A stretch of DNA of 64,000 bases from Muribaculaceae bacterium Isolate-110 (HZI) (GCA_003762875.1 RIBL01000005.1:1-64000); one strand, 5' to 3'; numbered from the stretch's first letter, positions 1 through 9,531 are shown. Notes: generated from the sequence alone by a model not told the origin. A program made the numbers and translations.

Positions 1-30
1 AATGAATTATCCAAATTTTCAATGTACTCT

Positions 31-146
31 TTTGCGCTAAAAATCAATATTTTTAAGCACGTGTTTTTATTAATTTTTCAGGTGTTTTGAATGACGTTTT
101 TTTTGGAACATCAAACTGAACACCCTAATTTATAAATTTGCGCTAA
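31..146. repeat. Direct repeat and imperfect inverted repeat upstream of the TetR gene
   Basis: The 10-base word TTTGCGCTAA occurs at 31-40 and again at 137-146. Between the copies, GGTGTT (81-86) is matched by AACACC (119-124), with TTGA and TCAA just inside. A TAAATTTG -7-like box lies at 133-140. TetR proteins usually bind inverted repeats near their own promoter, so this is a candidate control region. The assignment to this regulator is inference. Confidence 0.35.
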
Positions 147-182
147 CAATTTTGTTAAACCATATTGATAAACATAAATGTT

Positions 183-818
183 ATGCGAAATAAGCAAGAA
201 GAAAATCCGCATATAGATACTGAGCAGAAGATTATTCTGGCAGCCAAACAAGAGTTTATAACCAAAGGATTCGCCGGAGCGCGAACGACATCAATAGCTG
301 AGGCGGTAGGTGTGACCCACGCCATGCTGCATTATTATTTCCGCACAAAAGAGAAACTTTTTGACAGGATTCTTCAGGATGTTATAGCAACACTACGACA
401 GGCTCTCTTTACACCATTGGAGGATATGTCTCTGCCATTTGATGTGATGATACAAAACATAATCGAAAGACATTTCGATTTTCTTGCCGATAATCCTGAT
501 TTACCTCGCTTCATAATTTCAGAAGTCTACAGCAATCAGAATAAGGCCACTCAATTTACCGAGAAGTTGAGAGAATATGCTCCTATATTTATATCTGCCA
601 TGCAGAGTAAAATTGACTATGCTGCTGAAAAAGGTATCTGCCGTAAAGTGGATGCCGGGATGTTGCTTATTGACATTGCGTCCCTTAATCTGTTCACTTT
701 TATGGCCTCTCCTATAATAAAGACTGCATTTGCCGGCTACTATGAAAGTTTTGAACAGTTACTTGCTTGTCGCAAGGTGGAGAATTACGACACAATAATG
801 AGAAAACTCAAGCCATGA
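183..818 (+). CDS. TetR/AcrR family transcriptional regulator
   Basis: A 211-residue DNA-binding repressor of the TetR family. The helix-turn-helix is at about residues 15-60, with the typical run TTSIAEAVGVTHAMLHYYF followed by KEKLF. The remaining helical part is the ligand-binding and dimerisation domain. The ATG at 183 is preferred; a TTG at 165 would add six residues that add nothing to the domain. The stop lies 3 bases before an outer-membrane factor gene that opens a six-gene efflux set, the same arrangement as CecR with the YbhGFSR exporter in enterobacteria. It probably represses this operon and responds to a substrate of the pump; the ligand cannot be told from the sequence. Confidence 0.88.
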   Translation: MRNKQEENPHIDTEQKIILAAKQEFITKGFAGARTTSIAEAVGVTHAMLHYYFRTKEKLFDRILQDVIATLRQALFTPLEDMSLPFDVMIQNIIERHFDFLADNPDLPRFIISEVYSNQNKATQFTEKLREYAPIFISAMQSKIDYAAEKGICRKVDAGMLLIDIASLNLFTFMASPIIKTAFAGYYESFEQLLACRKVENYDTIMRKLKP

Positions 819-821
819 TTT

Positions 822-2105
822 ATGAAAACGAAATTGCTTAGTCTTTTACTCGCAATGTCGAGTTGCTGCGGAGTCCACGCTGCGGTGACAATTGAAGAAT
901 GTGTCAGCAAAGCAATGGAAAACTATCCGCTTATACGCAAGTATGGCCTGCTTGAAACGACCACGGATATTGAACTGTCGGATATAAACAAGGGATGGTT
1001 GCCGCGAATCGGTTTGTATGGCCAGGCATCCGGACAGAATATTGTCCCATCTTTCCCTGACGTTCTGTCCGGTGTATTGCAACAGATGGGGCAGGAGGTT
1101 AAAGGAATAGACCGATTTCAATATAAAGCCGGGATTGATTTTTCTCAGACTATCTGGGATGGTGGCGCATCGAGAGCCGGACGGGAACATGTCCGTGCGC
1201 AGGAATCGGTGAAGCAAGTGTCACTTGATGTGGAAATGTATGCAGTGCGTCAGCGAGTGGAAAATGTATATTTCGCTATATTGCTCACAGAGGAACAGAT
1301 CGCACAAAACCACATTACCTATGACCTCCTTACAGCAAATCTTGAGAAAATGCGTGCAATGCTGAAAAACGGGACCGCAATGCAAAGCGATGTGGATATG
1401 GTTGAAGCGCAGGCTCTTGCTCTCAAGCAGGTCATACGGCAGGCTCAATTTACTACCGAAGGTTACCGTCGGGTGTTGGGCATATTTATAGGGGAAGATG
1501 TGATTTCAGAAGTATTAATCATGCCTGACTCAACTATGCCGTTGTCAGATAATTCAAAGCGTCCGGAGCTAAAACTATTCTATAAACAGGTGGCAGCCAA
1601 CAATGCTGCCGACAAAATGGCTAATGTATCACTTATGCCACGCATCGGATTGTTTGCACAGGCATATTACGGTTATCCCGGATTAGATTATTTCAAGAGT
1701 ATGATGAACCGTAATCTCTCATTCAACATATTTGCGGGAGTGAAAGTGTCATGGGATATCGACTCATTCTATACACGTAAGAACATCCGGCGGCGTACAT
1801 CGGTGAACAATGCCGGGATTGCTACCGACAGAGACCTGTTTTTATTCAACAACCGACTTCAGGCTACATCTCAGATGGTTAGCATAAACGGTATGCAAAG
1901 TATAATCATGGATGACGCAAGGATTGTGGAATTAAGGCAGAATGTCAGGAAAGCAGCAGAATCACAACTTGACAATGGTGTGATTGACGCCACCGCACTT
2001 CTCACCAAAATAACTGATGAGAATGTTGCCAGATTGACATCAAGATACCATGATATACAGCTACGTCAAGAAATATATAAACTGAAATACATTCTCAACC
2101 AATGA
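822..2105 (+). CDS. TolC-family outer membrane efflux protein
   Basis: A 427-residue outer membrane channel of the TolC/OEP family. A signal peptide covers about residues 1-20 (ends CGVHA). Two similar halves of long amphipathic helices follow, visible in the run VDMVEAQALALKQVIRQAQ and again near the C-terminus. It would form the trans-envelope duct of a tripartite exporter, together with the adjacent HlyD-like adaptor and ABC transporter. The next gene starts 4 bases before this one stops, so they are translationally coupled. The length is normal for the family in Bacteroidetes. Confidence 0.88.
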   Translation: MKTKLLSLLLAMSSCCGVHAAVTIEECVSKAMENYPLIRKYGLLETTTDIELSDINKGWLPRIGLYGQASGQNIVPSFPDVLSGVLQQMGQEVKGIDRFQYKAGIDFSQTIWDGGASRAGREHVRAQESVKQVSLDVEMYAVRQRVENVYFAILLTEEQIAQNHITYDLLTANLEKMRAMLKNGTAMQSDVDMVEAQALALKQVIRQAQFTTEGYRRVLGIFIGEDVISEVLIMPDSTMPLSDNSKRPELKLFYKQVAANNAADKMANVSLMPRIGLFAQAYYGYPGLDYFKSMMNRNLSFNIFAGVKVSWDIDSFYTRKNIRRRTSVNNAGIATDRDLFLFNNRLQATSQMVSINGMQSIIMDDARIVELRQNVRKAAESQLDNGVIDATALLTKITDENVARLTSRYHDIQLRQEIYKLKYILNQ

Positions 2106-2989
2106 AAAAGATATTATTTCCGACCGTGCTCGCCACGCTGATGACGGCCTGTAATTCAGCCCCCGATTATGATGCAACCGGAATTTTTGAGGCAACAACA
2201 GTTACAGTTTCAGCAGAAACATCCGGTAAAATTCTCTCTTTCCCCATCAGTGAGGGTGATAGCGTTATTGCCGGACAGAGACTGGCGGTAATCGACACAG
2301 CCATGCTTATGCTCCAGCAAAGGCAGTTGAATAGCCTGAGACAGTCCACAGAAAGCGCGTCACCCGATATTGCGGCACAGGCTGCCGCATTGCGTTCGCA
2401 AATCTCTCACCAACAGCAGGAATGTGATCGTTTCGACCGACTGTTGTCTGACGGAGCAACGACTCAGAAGCAATATGACGACGCTCAGGCTCAGTTGAGA
2501 GTGATGCAGGCTCAGCTCACGGCATTGCTATCCACTCTTGGTAATAATCGCAACTCTATAAGTGACAATGCCGTCGCCATACAGTATCAGACGGAACAGA
2601 TAGAGGAGCAGATTGCAAAGAGCAGTGTCAAATCTCCTATCAGTAGTACTGTACTTGCCAAATATGCCGAGCCAGGTGAATTTGCAACACCAGGCCGACC
2701 ACTATGCAAGCTTGCTGACCTTGACAGGATTTATCTTCGCGCCTATTTCACAGCATCTCAACTTGCCGAACTTAAACTGGGGCAGATTGTAACTGTGATT
2801 GCTGATTTTGGCGGTGATAAGCAGTATGAATATCCGGGTACGATCTCATGGATAGCCCAGGAAAGTGAATTTACTCCGAAATCCATTCAGACCAGCGACA
2901 GCCGAGCCAATCTGGTCTATGCCGTGAAAATAATGGTGAAGAATGACGGTCGGTTGAAACTCGGCCAATATGGAGAGGTCAGGCTATGA
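2102..2989 (+). CDS. HlyD/YbhG-like periplasmic adaptor lipoprotein
   Basis: A 295-residue membrane-fusion protein. Residues 1-17 form a lipoprotein signal with the lipid-modified Cys at 17 (LMTACNS). A lipoyl/barrel-sandwich hybrid half follows (SGKILSFPISEGDSVIAGQ), then a coiled-coil hairpin at roughly residues 70-170 rich in Gln and Leu. The second lipoyl half (KSPISSTVLAKYAEPGEF) and a beta-barrel domain follow. It links the inner-membrane ABC transporter to the TolC-like channel. It overlaps both neighbours by 4 bases. The family is clear; the exported substrate is unknown. Confidence 0.87.
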   Translation: MKKILFPTVLATLMTACNSAPDYDATGIFEATTVTVSAETSGKILSFPISEGDSVIAGQRLAVIDTAMLMLQQRQLNSLRQSTESASPDIAAQAAALRSQISHQQQECDRFDRLLSDGATTQKQYDDAQAQLRVMQAQLTALLSTLGNNRNSISDNAVAIQYQTEQIEEQIAKSSVKSPISSTVLAKYAEPGEFATPGRPLCKLADLDRIYLRAYFTASQLAELKLGQIVTVIADFGGDKQYEYPGTISWIAQESEFTPKSIQTSDSRANLVYAVKIMVKNDGRLKLGQYGEVRL

Positions 2990-3900
2990 CATATCCTATT
3001 GACATATCAGGTGTGACCAAGCGATATGGAGATATCGTAGCTCTCGACAATGTGGATATCATGGTGGAGAAAGGTGAATTGTTCGGTCTGATCGGTCCGG
3101 ATGGAGCCGGTAAAAGCAGCCTTTACATGATTCTTGCCACCCTGCTTGCGCCGGACACTGGGACAGCCACCGTGTGTGGACTTGATACGGTGAAAGATTT
3201 CAGACAGCTACGTACACGAATCGGATATATGCCTGAGAAATTCTCTCTTTATCAAGATCTCACCGTGGCAGAGAATCTTAAATTTTTTGCTAATATTTTC
3301 GGCGTTTCGGTCAAAGAGAACTATGATTTTATTGCTCCCATATTCGGACAGCTTGAGAAGTTTCCTACTCGTTTGGCCGGAGCTCTTTCGGGAGGTATGA
3401 AGCAGAAATTGGCTCTTGGGTGTGCTCTGATTCACAAGCCCGACATCCTTCTCCTCGATGAACCGACCACAGGTGTCGATGCCGTGTCGCGCAGTGAACT
3501 TTGGGATATGCTGACAGTTCTTAAGAAGAAAGGAATCACAATAATGGTATCAACATCATATATGGATGAGGCTTCACGCTGTGATCGCATAGCCATGATG
3601 AACCATGGAAAGATTCTTGCGACCGACACGACTGCAAATCTATTAAAGCAAGTCGGCGGAAATCTGTATGCCGCCGTGGCATCCGACATGTTCCGACTTC
3701 TGAGATTACTGAGACTGCTTCCACAAGTAATCGATTGCTACACATTCGGTGCGACACTTCATGTGGTCGGCAGCCATGATTTCAATTCGAAGTCTATTAT
3801 GACCATACTTGAGAAAGAAGGCGTAGCGGATGCAAAAATCTATCCAATCAAAGGAAACATCGAAGATTTATTCATAAAACTGACATTCAATGGCGGATAA
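2986..3900 (+). CDS. ABC transporter ATP-binding protein (YbhF N-half type)
   Basis: A 304-residue nucleotide-binding subunit. The Walker A is GPDGAGKSS at about residues 37-45, the signature motif is LSGGMKQKL and the Walker B is ILLLDEPTTGVD. The Walker A is slightly unusual, with Asp and Ser where Asn and Thr are common; this variant is seen in two-ATPase drug exporters. In E. coli YbhF two such domains are fused in one chain, whereas here the second is the next gene, overlapping by 11 bases. It powers export together with the two permeases downstream. Confidence 0.88.
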   Translation: MTYPIDISGVTKRYGDIVALDNVDIMVEKGELFGLIGPDGAGKSSLYMILATLLAPDTGTATVCGLDTVKDFRQLRTRIGYMPEKFSLYQDLTVAENLKFFANIFGVSVKENYDFIAPIFGQLEKFPTRLAGALSGGMKQKLALGCALIHKPDILLLDEPTTGVDAVSRSELWDMLTVLKKKGITIMVSTSYMDEASRCDRIAMMNHGKILATDTTANLLKQVGGNLYAAVASDMFRLLRLLRLLPQVIDCYTFGATLHVVGSHDFNSKSIMTILEKEGVADAKIYPIKGNIEDLFIKLTFNGG

Positions 3901-4636
3901 TAGAGATAGAGTAATATCAGTAAGGAATCTGACAAAATGTTTCGGCACGTTTACTGCTGTTGATCATATTTCATTTGACGTCGGCCGAGGTGAGATATTC
4001 GGTTTCCTTGGAGCCAATGGAGCAGGCAAGACCACGGCCATGCGTATGCTGTGCGGACTGAGCTATCCGTCATCAGGGACAGGAGTAGTGGCCGGTTGTG
4101 ATATAAATGGTCAGGCAGAATATATAAAAAGAAAAATCGGATACATGAGTCAGAAATTCTCACTATATGGCAATCTTACAGTAGACGAAAATTTACGGTT
4201 GTTTTCGACCATATACGGTATGGACAAACAAAGTTTTCGCGAGGCGTCAGAGCGTATATACGAACAACTTGAAATGACGGATATGCGCAAATCGATGGTC
4301 AAAAGTCTTCCCATCGGCTGGAAACAGAAACTCGCGTTTGCCGCTTCCACCATTCATCATCCGGAGATTGTGTTTCTTGACGAGCCTACCGGTGGAGTCG
4401 ACCCTGTGAATCGTCGCAGATTCTGGGAACTTATATATAGAACTGCCTCAGAGGGGATGACTGTGTTTGTCACTACACATTATCTTGATGAAGCGGAATA
4501 CTGTAACAGAGTGTCAATAATGGTTGACGGACGCATAAGTGCGCTGGATACACCTGCCGGGTTGAAAAAGGAATATAATGTCACCTCTATGGATGAAGTG
4601 TTTTGCATAGTTGCAAAGGATGCAATCAGAGGATAG
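3890..4636 (+). CDS. ABC transporter ATP-binding protein (YbhF C-half type)
   Basis: A 248-residue second nucleotide-binding subunit. The Walker A is GANGAGKTT and the Walker B is IVFLDEPTGGVDP. The signature motif is degenerate, reading LPIGWKQKL instead of LSGGxxQ. In a heterodimeric ABC transporter this would leave one composite ATP site weak, a common asymmetry for this exporter type. The start overlaps the previous ATPase gene by 11 bases. The stop lies 7 bases before the ATG of the first permease gene. Confidence 0.88.
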   Translation: MADNRDRVISVRNLTKCFGTFTAVDHISFDVGRGEIFGFLGANGAGKTTAMRMLCGLSYPSSGTGVVAGCDINGQAEYIKRKIGYMSQKFSLYGNLTVDENLRLFSTIYGMDKQSFREASERIYEQLEMTDMRKSMVKSLPIGWKQKLAFAASTIHHPEIVFLDEPTGGVDPVNRRRFWELIYRTASEGMTVFVTTHYLDEAEYCNRVSIMVDGRISALDTPAGLKKEYNVTSMDEVFCIVAKDAIRG

Positions 4637-4643
4637 TAAAGCC

Positions 4644-5696
4644 ATGAGTATATTACGGTCACTTGTAAAAAAGGAAGCCATACAGATTGTGCGTGACAGA
4701 CGCACTATGGTCATAACAGTAATCATGCCGGTTGTGCTTCTGCTCCTTTTCGGCTTCGCAATATCCACGGAGGTCAACAATGTAAGATTAGCCGCCGTTG
4801 TCGATCGACATAATGATATGACGCGTGATATTATTGAGCGGTTCAGCGTAAACGAATATTTCTCATTTCAGGGTCTTGTTTCTGCCGGAGATGCTGACCG
4901 ACTCCTGCGCAAAGGCGAGTCGGATGCAGTCATGTTTTTAAGGACTGTCGAAGGTCAAGTCAAAGCGCAGATTGTGATCGATGCCTCTAATCCTGTCATC
5001 GCACAGGCCGTTGCCGGCTATGTGCAAGGGGTATTGGGATTAGTCAATTCGGCGATAAGTCCGATATTGACATACACTCTATACAATCCGCAGATGAAGA
5101 GTGCGTATAACTTCGTACCCGGAATACTCGGGATGATTTTCATACTTATATGTGCTATAATGACATCCGTGTCTATAGTTCGCGAGAAAGAGACAGGCAC
5201 AATGAATCTTCTTCTTGTCTCACCTGCAAAGCCCTACACCATTATTCTCGGGAAGCTGATACCTTATTTTATATTGTCGTGCATTATCCTGCTGATGATG
5301 CTGCTGATTTCATATACAATACTCGGGCTGCCTGTATCAGCGAGCATATTTAATGTCGTGTTAGTCTCGCTCCTGTATATTGTGCTTTCGCTGTCAATAG
5401 GACTATTGGTGTCTACACTTGTAAGCAGCCAGCTTACGGCCCTGATTGTATCGGCTGTAGGATTCATGCTTCCTGTCATAATGCTGTCGGGTATGATATT
5501 TCCGATTGATAATATGCCACAGCCTCTCCAGTGGCTGTCTTGTGTAATACCTGCAAGATGGTATGTCGATGCTATGCGGAAGTTGATGATCCAGCAACTC
5601 GACCTTAGTCTCGTCTTTACAAACGTATGTGTCATGGCCGTAATGACAATAATATTATTGGCACTCTCAATAAAGAAATTCAATTCGTCGAAGTGA
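4644..5696 (+). CDS. ABC-2 type permease (YbhS/YhhJ family)
   Basis: A 350-residue inner-membrane subunit of the ABC-2 family. There is one N-terminal membrane segment (VIMPVVLLLLFGFAIS), a large extracytoplasmic loop of about 130 residues, then five C-terminal segments. The hallmark REKETGTMNLLLVSP connects the loop to the membrane core. The ATG at 4644 is preferred: a TTG at 4611 would overlap the upstream gene and add 11 charged residues. It probably pairs with the next permease as a heterodimer. Confidence 0.87.
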   Translation: MSILRSLVKKEAIQIVRDRRTMVITVIMPVVLLLLFGFAISTEVNNVRLAAVVDRHNDMTRDIIERFSVNEYFSFQGLVSAGDADRLLRKGESDAVMFLRTVEGQVKAQIVIDASNPVIAQAVAGYVQGVLGLVNSAISPILTYTLYNPQMKSAYNFVPGILGMIFILICAIMTSVSIVREKETGTMNLLLVSPAKPYTIILGKLIPYFILSCIILLMMLLISYTILGLPVSASIFNVVLVSLLYIVLSLSIGLLVSTLVSSQLTALIVSAVGFMLPVIMLSGMIFPIDNMPQPLQWLSCVIPARWYVDAMRKLMIQQLDLSLVFTNVCVMAVMTIILLALSIKKFNSSK

Positions 5697-5697
5697 T

Positions 5698-6804
5698 ATG
5701 AATCCGCAGATACTGAAGGCTCTACTTCGCAAGGAAATCACTCTGATGCGTCGCAATCCTATAATACCGAAAATAATTCTTGTAATGCCTCTGATGGTGA
5801 TGCTTTTCATTCCGTTGGTGGCAAATCTTGATGTGAAGAATGTGAATGTCGCTGTCATCGACAACGACCATAGCCTGTTGTCACGACGCATCATCGCAGA
5901 TGCCGACGCTGCGGATGCAATAACTGTTGCAGTGATATGTAACTCACATTCTGAGGCAATGGATGCTATTGAAAACGGTTATGCCGATGTTTTGCTCACA
6001 ATTCCATATGATTATTCCAAAAAAAATCAGGGGAATGGCTCTGTGGTAGATATAGAGTCCAATGGGGTAAATGCCACCAAAGGTATGCTCGGAGCACGAT
6101 ATGTATCACAGTCGGTGATTGAGACGTTAAGGCAATGGCAAACTGAAAATGGTTTGTCAGCAATCTCTTCTGAACCAAGTGTGATAAACCGATACAATCC
6201 GACTCTCGACTTCCGTAATTATATGATACCGGCCCTTATGGTAGTGCTTCTCATTATCATCTGCGGATTTTTGCCGGCATTAAATCTTGTCAGCGAAAAG
6301 GAAGAAGGTACTTTGGATGCGATGAACGTGACCCCGGTGAGTCGCCTCACATTCGTTTTGTCGAAGCTGATACCATTTTGGATTATCGGACTGATAGTCG
6401 TAACTGTCGGAATGCTTGTCGGGTGGCTTGTATATGGACTCGTGCCGGAGGGCAACATCGGGGCTATTTACCTCGCCACCATATTGTTCAGTCTCGTCAT
6501 GTCAGGGTTGGGAGTATCTATCGCAAATCAGTCGGCCACAATGCTGCAAAGTATATTTGTGATGTTTGCCTTCATTATGATTTTTCAGTTGATGAGCGGG
6601 CTATTCACTCCCATAGGATCAATGCCTCCATGGGCGCAGGCTATAACATATGCCATCCCTCCACGCTATTTTATAGAGATAATGAGAGCGGTATATCTTA
6701 AAGGTGCAACAGTTATTGAACTTGGTGCCCAATACCTGATTCTTGCAGCCTTTGCTATTATATTATTGCTAATAGCATCAGCTACTTATAAAAAGAGGGT
6801 GTAG
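5698..6804 (+). CDS. ABC-2 type permease (YbhR family), second subunit
   Basis: A 368-residue inner-membrane permease with the same plan as its neighbour: one N-terminal helix (IILVMPLMVMLFIPLV), an extracytoplasmic domain, and a C-terminal bundle after SEKEEGTLDAMNVTP. It starts 1 base after the upstream stop and is the last gene of the efflux operon. No strong terminator follows; an inverted repeat at 6858-6890 lacks a T run. Confidence 0.87.
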   Translation: MNPQILKALLRKEITLMRRNPIIPKIILVMPLMVMLFIPLVANLDVKNVNVAVIDNDHSLLSRRIIADADAADAITVAVICNSHSEAMDAIENGYADVLLTIPYDYSKKNQGNGSVVDIESNGVNATKGMLGARYVSQSVIETLRQWQTENGLSAISSEPSVINRYNPTLDFRNYMIPALMVVLLIIICGFLPALNLVSEKEEGTLDAMNVTPVSRLTFVLSKLIPFWIIGLIVVTVGMLVGWLVYGLVPEGNIGAIYLATILFSLVMSGLGVSIANQSATMLQSIFVMFAFIMIFQLMSGLFTPIGSMPPWAQAITYAIPPRYFIEIMRAVYLKGATVIELGAQYLILAAFAIILLLIASATYKKRV

Positions 6805-6857
6805 CCGGTTTAACATTGTTACATTAAACATGGAGCCGAAGATTTGTTTATTGCTCA

Positions 6858-6890
6858 ACGTCCTAACTGATACGTAATCCGTTAGGACGT
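6858..6890. repeat. 10-bp inverted repeat after the efflux operon
   Basis: ACGTCCTAAC (6858-6867) is mirrored by GTTAGGACGT (6881-6890) around a 13-base loop. It sits between the last permease stop and a good promoter at 6894-6925. With no T tract after it, it could be a weak terminator or a protein-binding site beside that promoter. Confidence 0.45.
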
Positions 6891-6893
6891 GAA

Positions 6894-6925
6894 TTTGCTC
6901 AGGTAATCAAATTTTAGTAATTTTG
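6894..6925 (+). promoter_or_regulatory. Bacteroidetes-type promoter for the 6954 gene and topB
   Basis: TTTG at 6894-6897 is followed after 20 bases by TAATTTTG at 6918-6925. This fits the Bacteroidetes sigma-ABfr consensus (TTTG, 19-21 bases, TAnnTTTG). The first ATG is 29 bases downstream at 6954. Confidence 0.7.
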
Positions 6926-6953
6926 TGGCGCGTAAAACGATATTGCCAGCATT

Positions 6954-7352
6954 ATGAATAGACTCTATATGTTTGTGATGGCCGTGAGTGTCATGGCCGT
7001 GACCTGTGTGGCTGCTCCCCGCATGGTGAAGTATACTTCGACCACTGATCCTGTGATGGCTGTGGTGGTCGACAGTGTGGACTATCGCTCCGATCTGACA
7101 CGTGTGTACGGAAAGTTTGTCGGGCGGCCGCACACCTCGGGACGTGTGGATGCCGCCTCTCTCTTGTCGGGCAAACGTTCGCTCTCGGCCACTGACATCG
7201 ACGGAGTTGACTTCAAACGTTACTTCCAGTGGGAGGATGATGGCGAGATTCCTGTCGAGATAGACTTTCCAGCCGTCAAGCCTCTTAAAGCCGCGCAGCT
7301 TATCCTCACTACTACCCGCGGCGAGTCGGTCACAACGATAAAACGAAAGTAG
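6954..7352 (+). CDS. Small exported protein of unknown function
   Basis: A 132-residue protein I do not recognise. An N-terminal signal peptide spans about residues 1-21 (MAVTCVAAP at its end). The remainder is a soluble domain with a mix of beta-prone and charged segments; the segment TDIDGVDFKRYFQWEDDGEIP is its most distinctive part. There is no membrane segment after the signal. It follows its own promoter and ends 34 bases before topB, so the two may be co-transcribed. A periplasmic location is inferred from the signal alone. Confidence 0.65.
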   Translation: MNRLYMFVMAVSVMAVTCVAAPRMVKYTSTTDPVMAVVVDSVDYRSDLTRVYGKFVGRPHTSGRVDAASLLSGKRSLSATDIDGVDFKRYFQWEDDGEIPVEIDFPAVKPLKAAQLILTTTRGESVTTIKRK

Positions 7353-7386
7353 CTCAACAATAAACCAGTCTGTTAATCACGAAAAA

Positions 7387-9462
7387 TTGAAGCTCTGTAT
7401 TACCGAGAAACCGAGCGTGGCCAAGGATATAGCCAAAATCCTTGGAGCCGATGCTCCCCGCGGGGGCTATTTTGAGGGGTCGGGTTACTGTGTGACCTGG
7501 ACTTTCGGCCACCTGTGTCAGCTTAAGGAACCACACGATTACACTGAGGGATGGAAGCGGTGGTCGCTTGGCGTGTTGCCGATGATTCCTGCCAAATTTG
7601 GCATAAAACTGATACCCGAAGAATCGTATGAAAAACAGTTTCATGTCATAGAGACACTTGCCGCCCAGGCTGAGGAGATCATCAACTGCGGTGATGCCGG
7701 CCAGGAGGGTGAACTTATACAGCGGTGGGTGATGCAGAAGGCAGGCGTGAAATGTCCGGTCAAGCGGCTGTGGATTTCATCGCTTACCGATGAGTCGATT
7801 CGTGAAGGATTTGCCAAACTGGAGCCGGAGGAGAAGTTCAACAATCTCTATCATGCGGGCCTCTCTCGTGCCATAGGAGACTGGATACTCGGCATGAACG
7901 GGACGCGCCTCTTCTCGCTAAAATATTCTTCGCCCGGCAATGTGCTTTCCATCGGTCGTGTGCAAACTCCGACACTCGCACTCATCGTGCAGCGTCATTT
8001 CGAGATAGAGCGTTTCAAGCCCGAGGATTTCTGGGAATTGAAATCTACCTATCGCGACGTGACATTCAATGCCACTTCCGGTCGCTTCACCTCACTCGAG
8101 GAGACCGAAACTGTGCTTGAGACTCTGCGTGACAAGCCCATGACCATCAAGGATGTCCAGCAGAAGCAGGGGCGCGAGTCTGCCCCGAGGCTCTTTGACC
8201 TCACATCGCTACAGGTGGAGACCAACAAGAAGTGGGGATGGACGGCCGAGCAGACACTGAGGCTTATACAGACTCTCTATGAAAAGAAGGTCACGACCTA
8301 TCCCCGCGTCGACACGACCTATCTTAGCGATGACTTGTATCCCAAAATTCCCGACATACTCGGTCGCATGACGCCTTACTCGACCCTCACCACCACATTG
8401 CTTGGCGGCAAGATCGAGAAGAGTAAAAAGGTGTTTGACAACTCCAAGGTGACCGATCACCATGCCATCATACCTACCGGCCAGTCGCCCACGGTGCTGG
8501 TGGGTGACGAGCGCAAGCTCTATCATCTCATCGCCCTGCGTTTTATCGCTGTGTTTTACCCCGATTGCCGCTTCATGACCACTACGGTGCTCGGTGAGGT
8601 GGAGGAGCGTCAGTTTAAGGCCTCCGGCAAAGTAATCACTTCACCGGGATGGCGTGAAGTCTATGCCGGAACCAATGAGCCAAAAGACAAGGAGGAGACC
8701 GCTCCTGACAGTGACGACAAGATATTGCCCGAGTTTGCAGTGGGCGAGTCGGGCCCACAGGAGCCATCTCTGCTCAAAAAGACCACACAGCCACCTAAAT
8801 ACTATACTGAGGGAACATTGCTGCGGGCGATGGAGAGTGCCGGCAAGACTGTCGACGACGAGAGTTTGCGTGAAGCCATGAAGGAGAACGGTATCGGACG
8901 TCCTTCGACTCGTGCCTCGATTATAGAGACCCTGTTCAAACGGCGTTACATTACCCGTGTGCGTAAAAACATTATGGCCACTCAGGCCGGTATCGACCTG
9001 ATAGGCACCATCAAGGAGGAATTGCTCAAAAGTGCGAAACTCACCGGCCTGTGGGAAAACAAACTGCGACGCATAGAGCGAGGTGACTATTCGGCAGCGC
9101 AGTTTATCGACGAGCTAAAGACGCTGATGAACGAGATAGTCATCAATGTGCTAAGCGATAATAGTTTCAGCAAAATCAACACCGGTGTCACAGAGGCCAA
9201 GAGTTCGGGCAAGGGTGGGGCGTCGACCGGTCAGACTTCTGCTGGAGGAGACAAGCCCAAGCCGACCAAACCGCGTGCGCCGCGCACGACCAAATTTGAG
9301 CAGGTGACATGTCCGCAATGCGGTCAGGGGCATATTCTCAAAGGTCGCACGGCTTTCGGTTGTAGCCGTTACAAGGAGGGATGTACCTTGCGCCTCAATT
9401 TTACCGACTATCCCGAGACTCTTACCCCGGCCAAACTCGCAAAAAAACTTAAAAAGTCGTAG
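7387..9462 (+). CDS. topB: DNA topoisomerase III (type IA)
   Basis: A 691-residue type IA topoisomerase. It relaxes and decatenates DNA through a transient 5'-phosphotyrosine break. The N-terminal Toprim domain begins CITEKPSVAKDIAKILGA and carries the acidic motif around NCGDAGQEGELIQRW. The active-site region contains YPRVDTTYLSDD, with the catalytic Tyr in TTYPRVDT. A C-terminal zinc-finger-like segment has four cysteines (CPQCGQGHILKGRTAFGCSRY then GC). The only plausible start in reach is TTG at 7387; the conserved MKLCITEKPS motif begins there and no ATG lies in frame before the Toprim domain. The size is typical of TopB-like enzymes in Bacteroidetes. Confidence 0.93.
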   Translation: MKLCITEKPSVAKDIAKILGADAPRGGYFEGSGYCVTWTFGHLCQLKEPHDYTEGWKRWSLGVLPMIPAKFGIKLIPEESYEKQFHVIETLAAQAEEIINCGDAGQEGELIQRWVMQKAGVKCPVKRLWISSLTDESIREGFAKLEPEEKFNNLYHAGLSRAIGDWILGMNGTRLFSLKYSSPGNVLSIGRVQTPTLALIVQRHFEIERFKPEDFWELKSTYRDVTFNATSGRFTSLEETETVLETLRDKPMTIKDVQQKQGRESAPRLFDLTSLQVETNKKWGWTAEQTLRLIQTLYEKKVTTYPRVDTTYLSDDLYPKIPDILGRMTPYSTLTTTLLGGKIEKSKKVFDNSKVTDHHAIIPTGQSPTVLVGDERKLYHLIALRFIAVFYPDCRFMTTTVLGEVEERQFKASGKVITSPGWREVYAGTNEPKDKEETAPDSDDKILPEFAVGESGPQEPSLLKKTTQPPKYYTEGTLLRAMESAGKTVDDESLREAMKENGIGRPSTRASIIETLFKRRYITRVRKNIMATQAGIDLIGTIKEELLKSAKLTGLWENKLRRIERGDYSAAQFIDELKTLMNEIVINVLSDNSFSKINTGVTEAKSSGKGGASTGQTSAGGDKPKPTKPRAPRTTKFEQVTCPQCGQGHILKGRTAFGCSRYKEGCTLRLNFTDYPETLTPAKLAKKLKKS

Positions 9463-9531
9463 AAGGATATTGAGAGTTTAAAGCTTAAAGTTTAGAGTGG
9501 TCGCGCCATTGTAGGATAATTATACCTTAAG

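Noticed and set aside
5264-5683. 139-residue frame on the - strand
   Set aside because: It is antisense to a well-supported permease gene and has no domain or start signal.
6858-6890. Terminator of the efflux operon
   Set aside because: The inverted repeat is real but has no T tract on the + strand, so it is reported only as a repeat.
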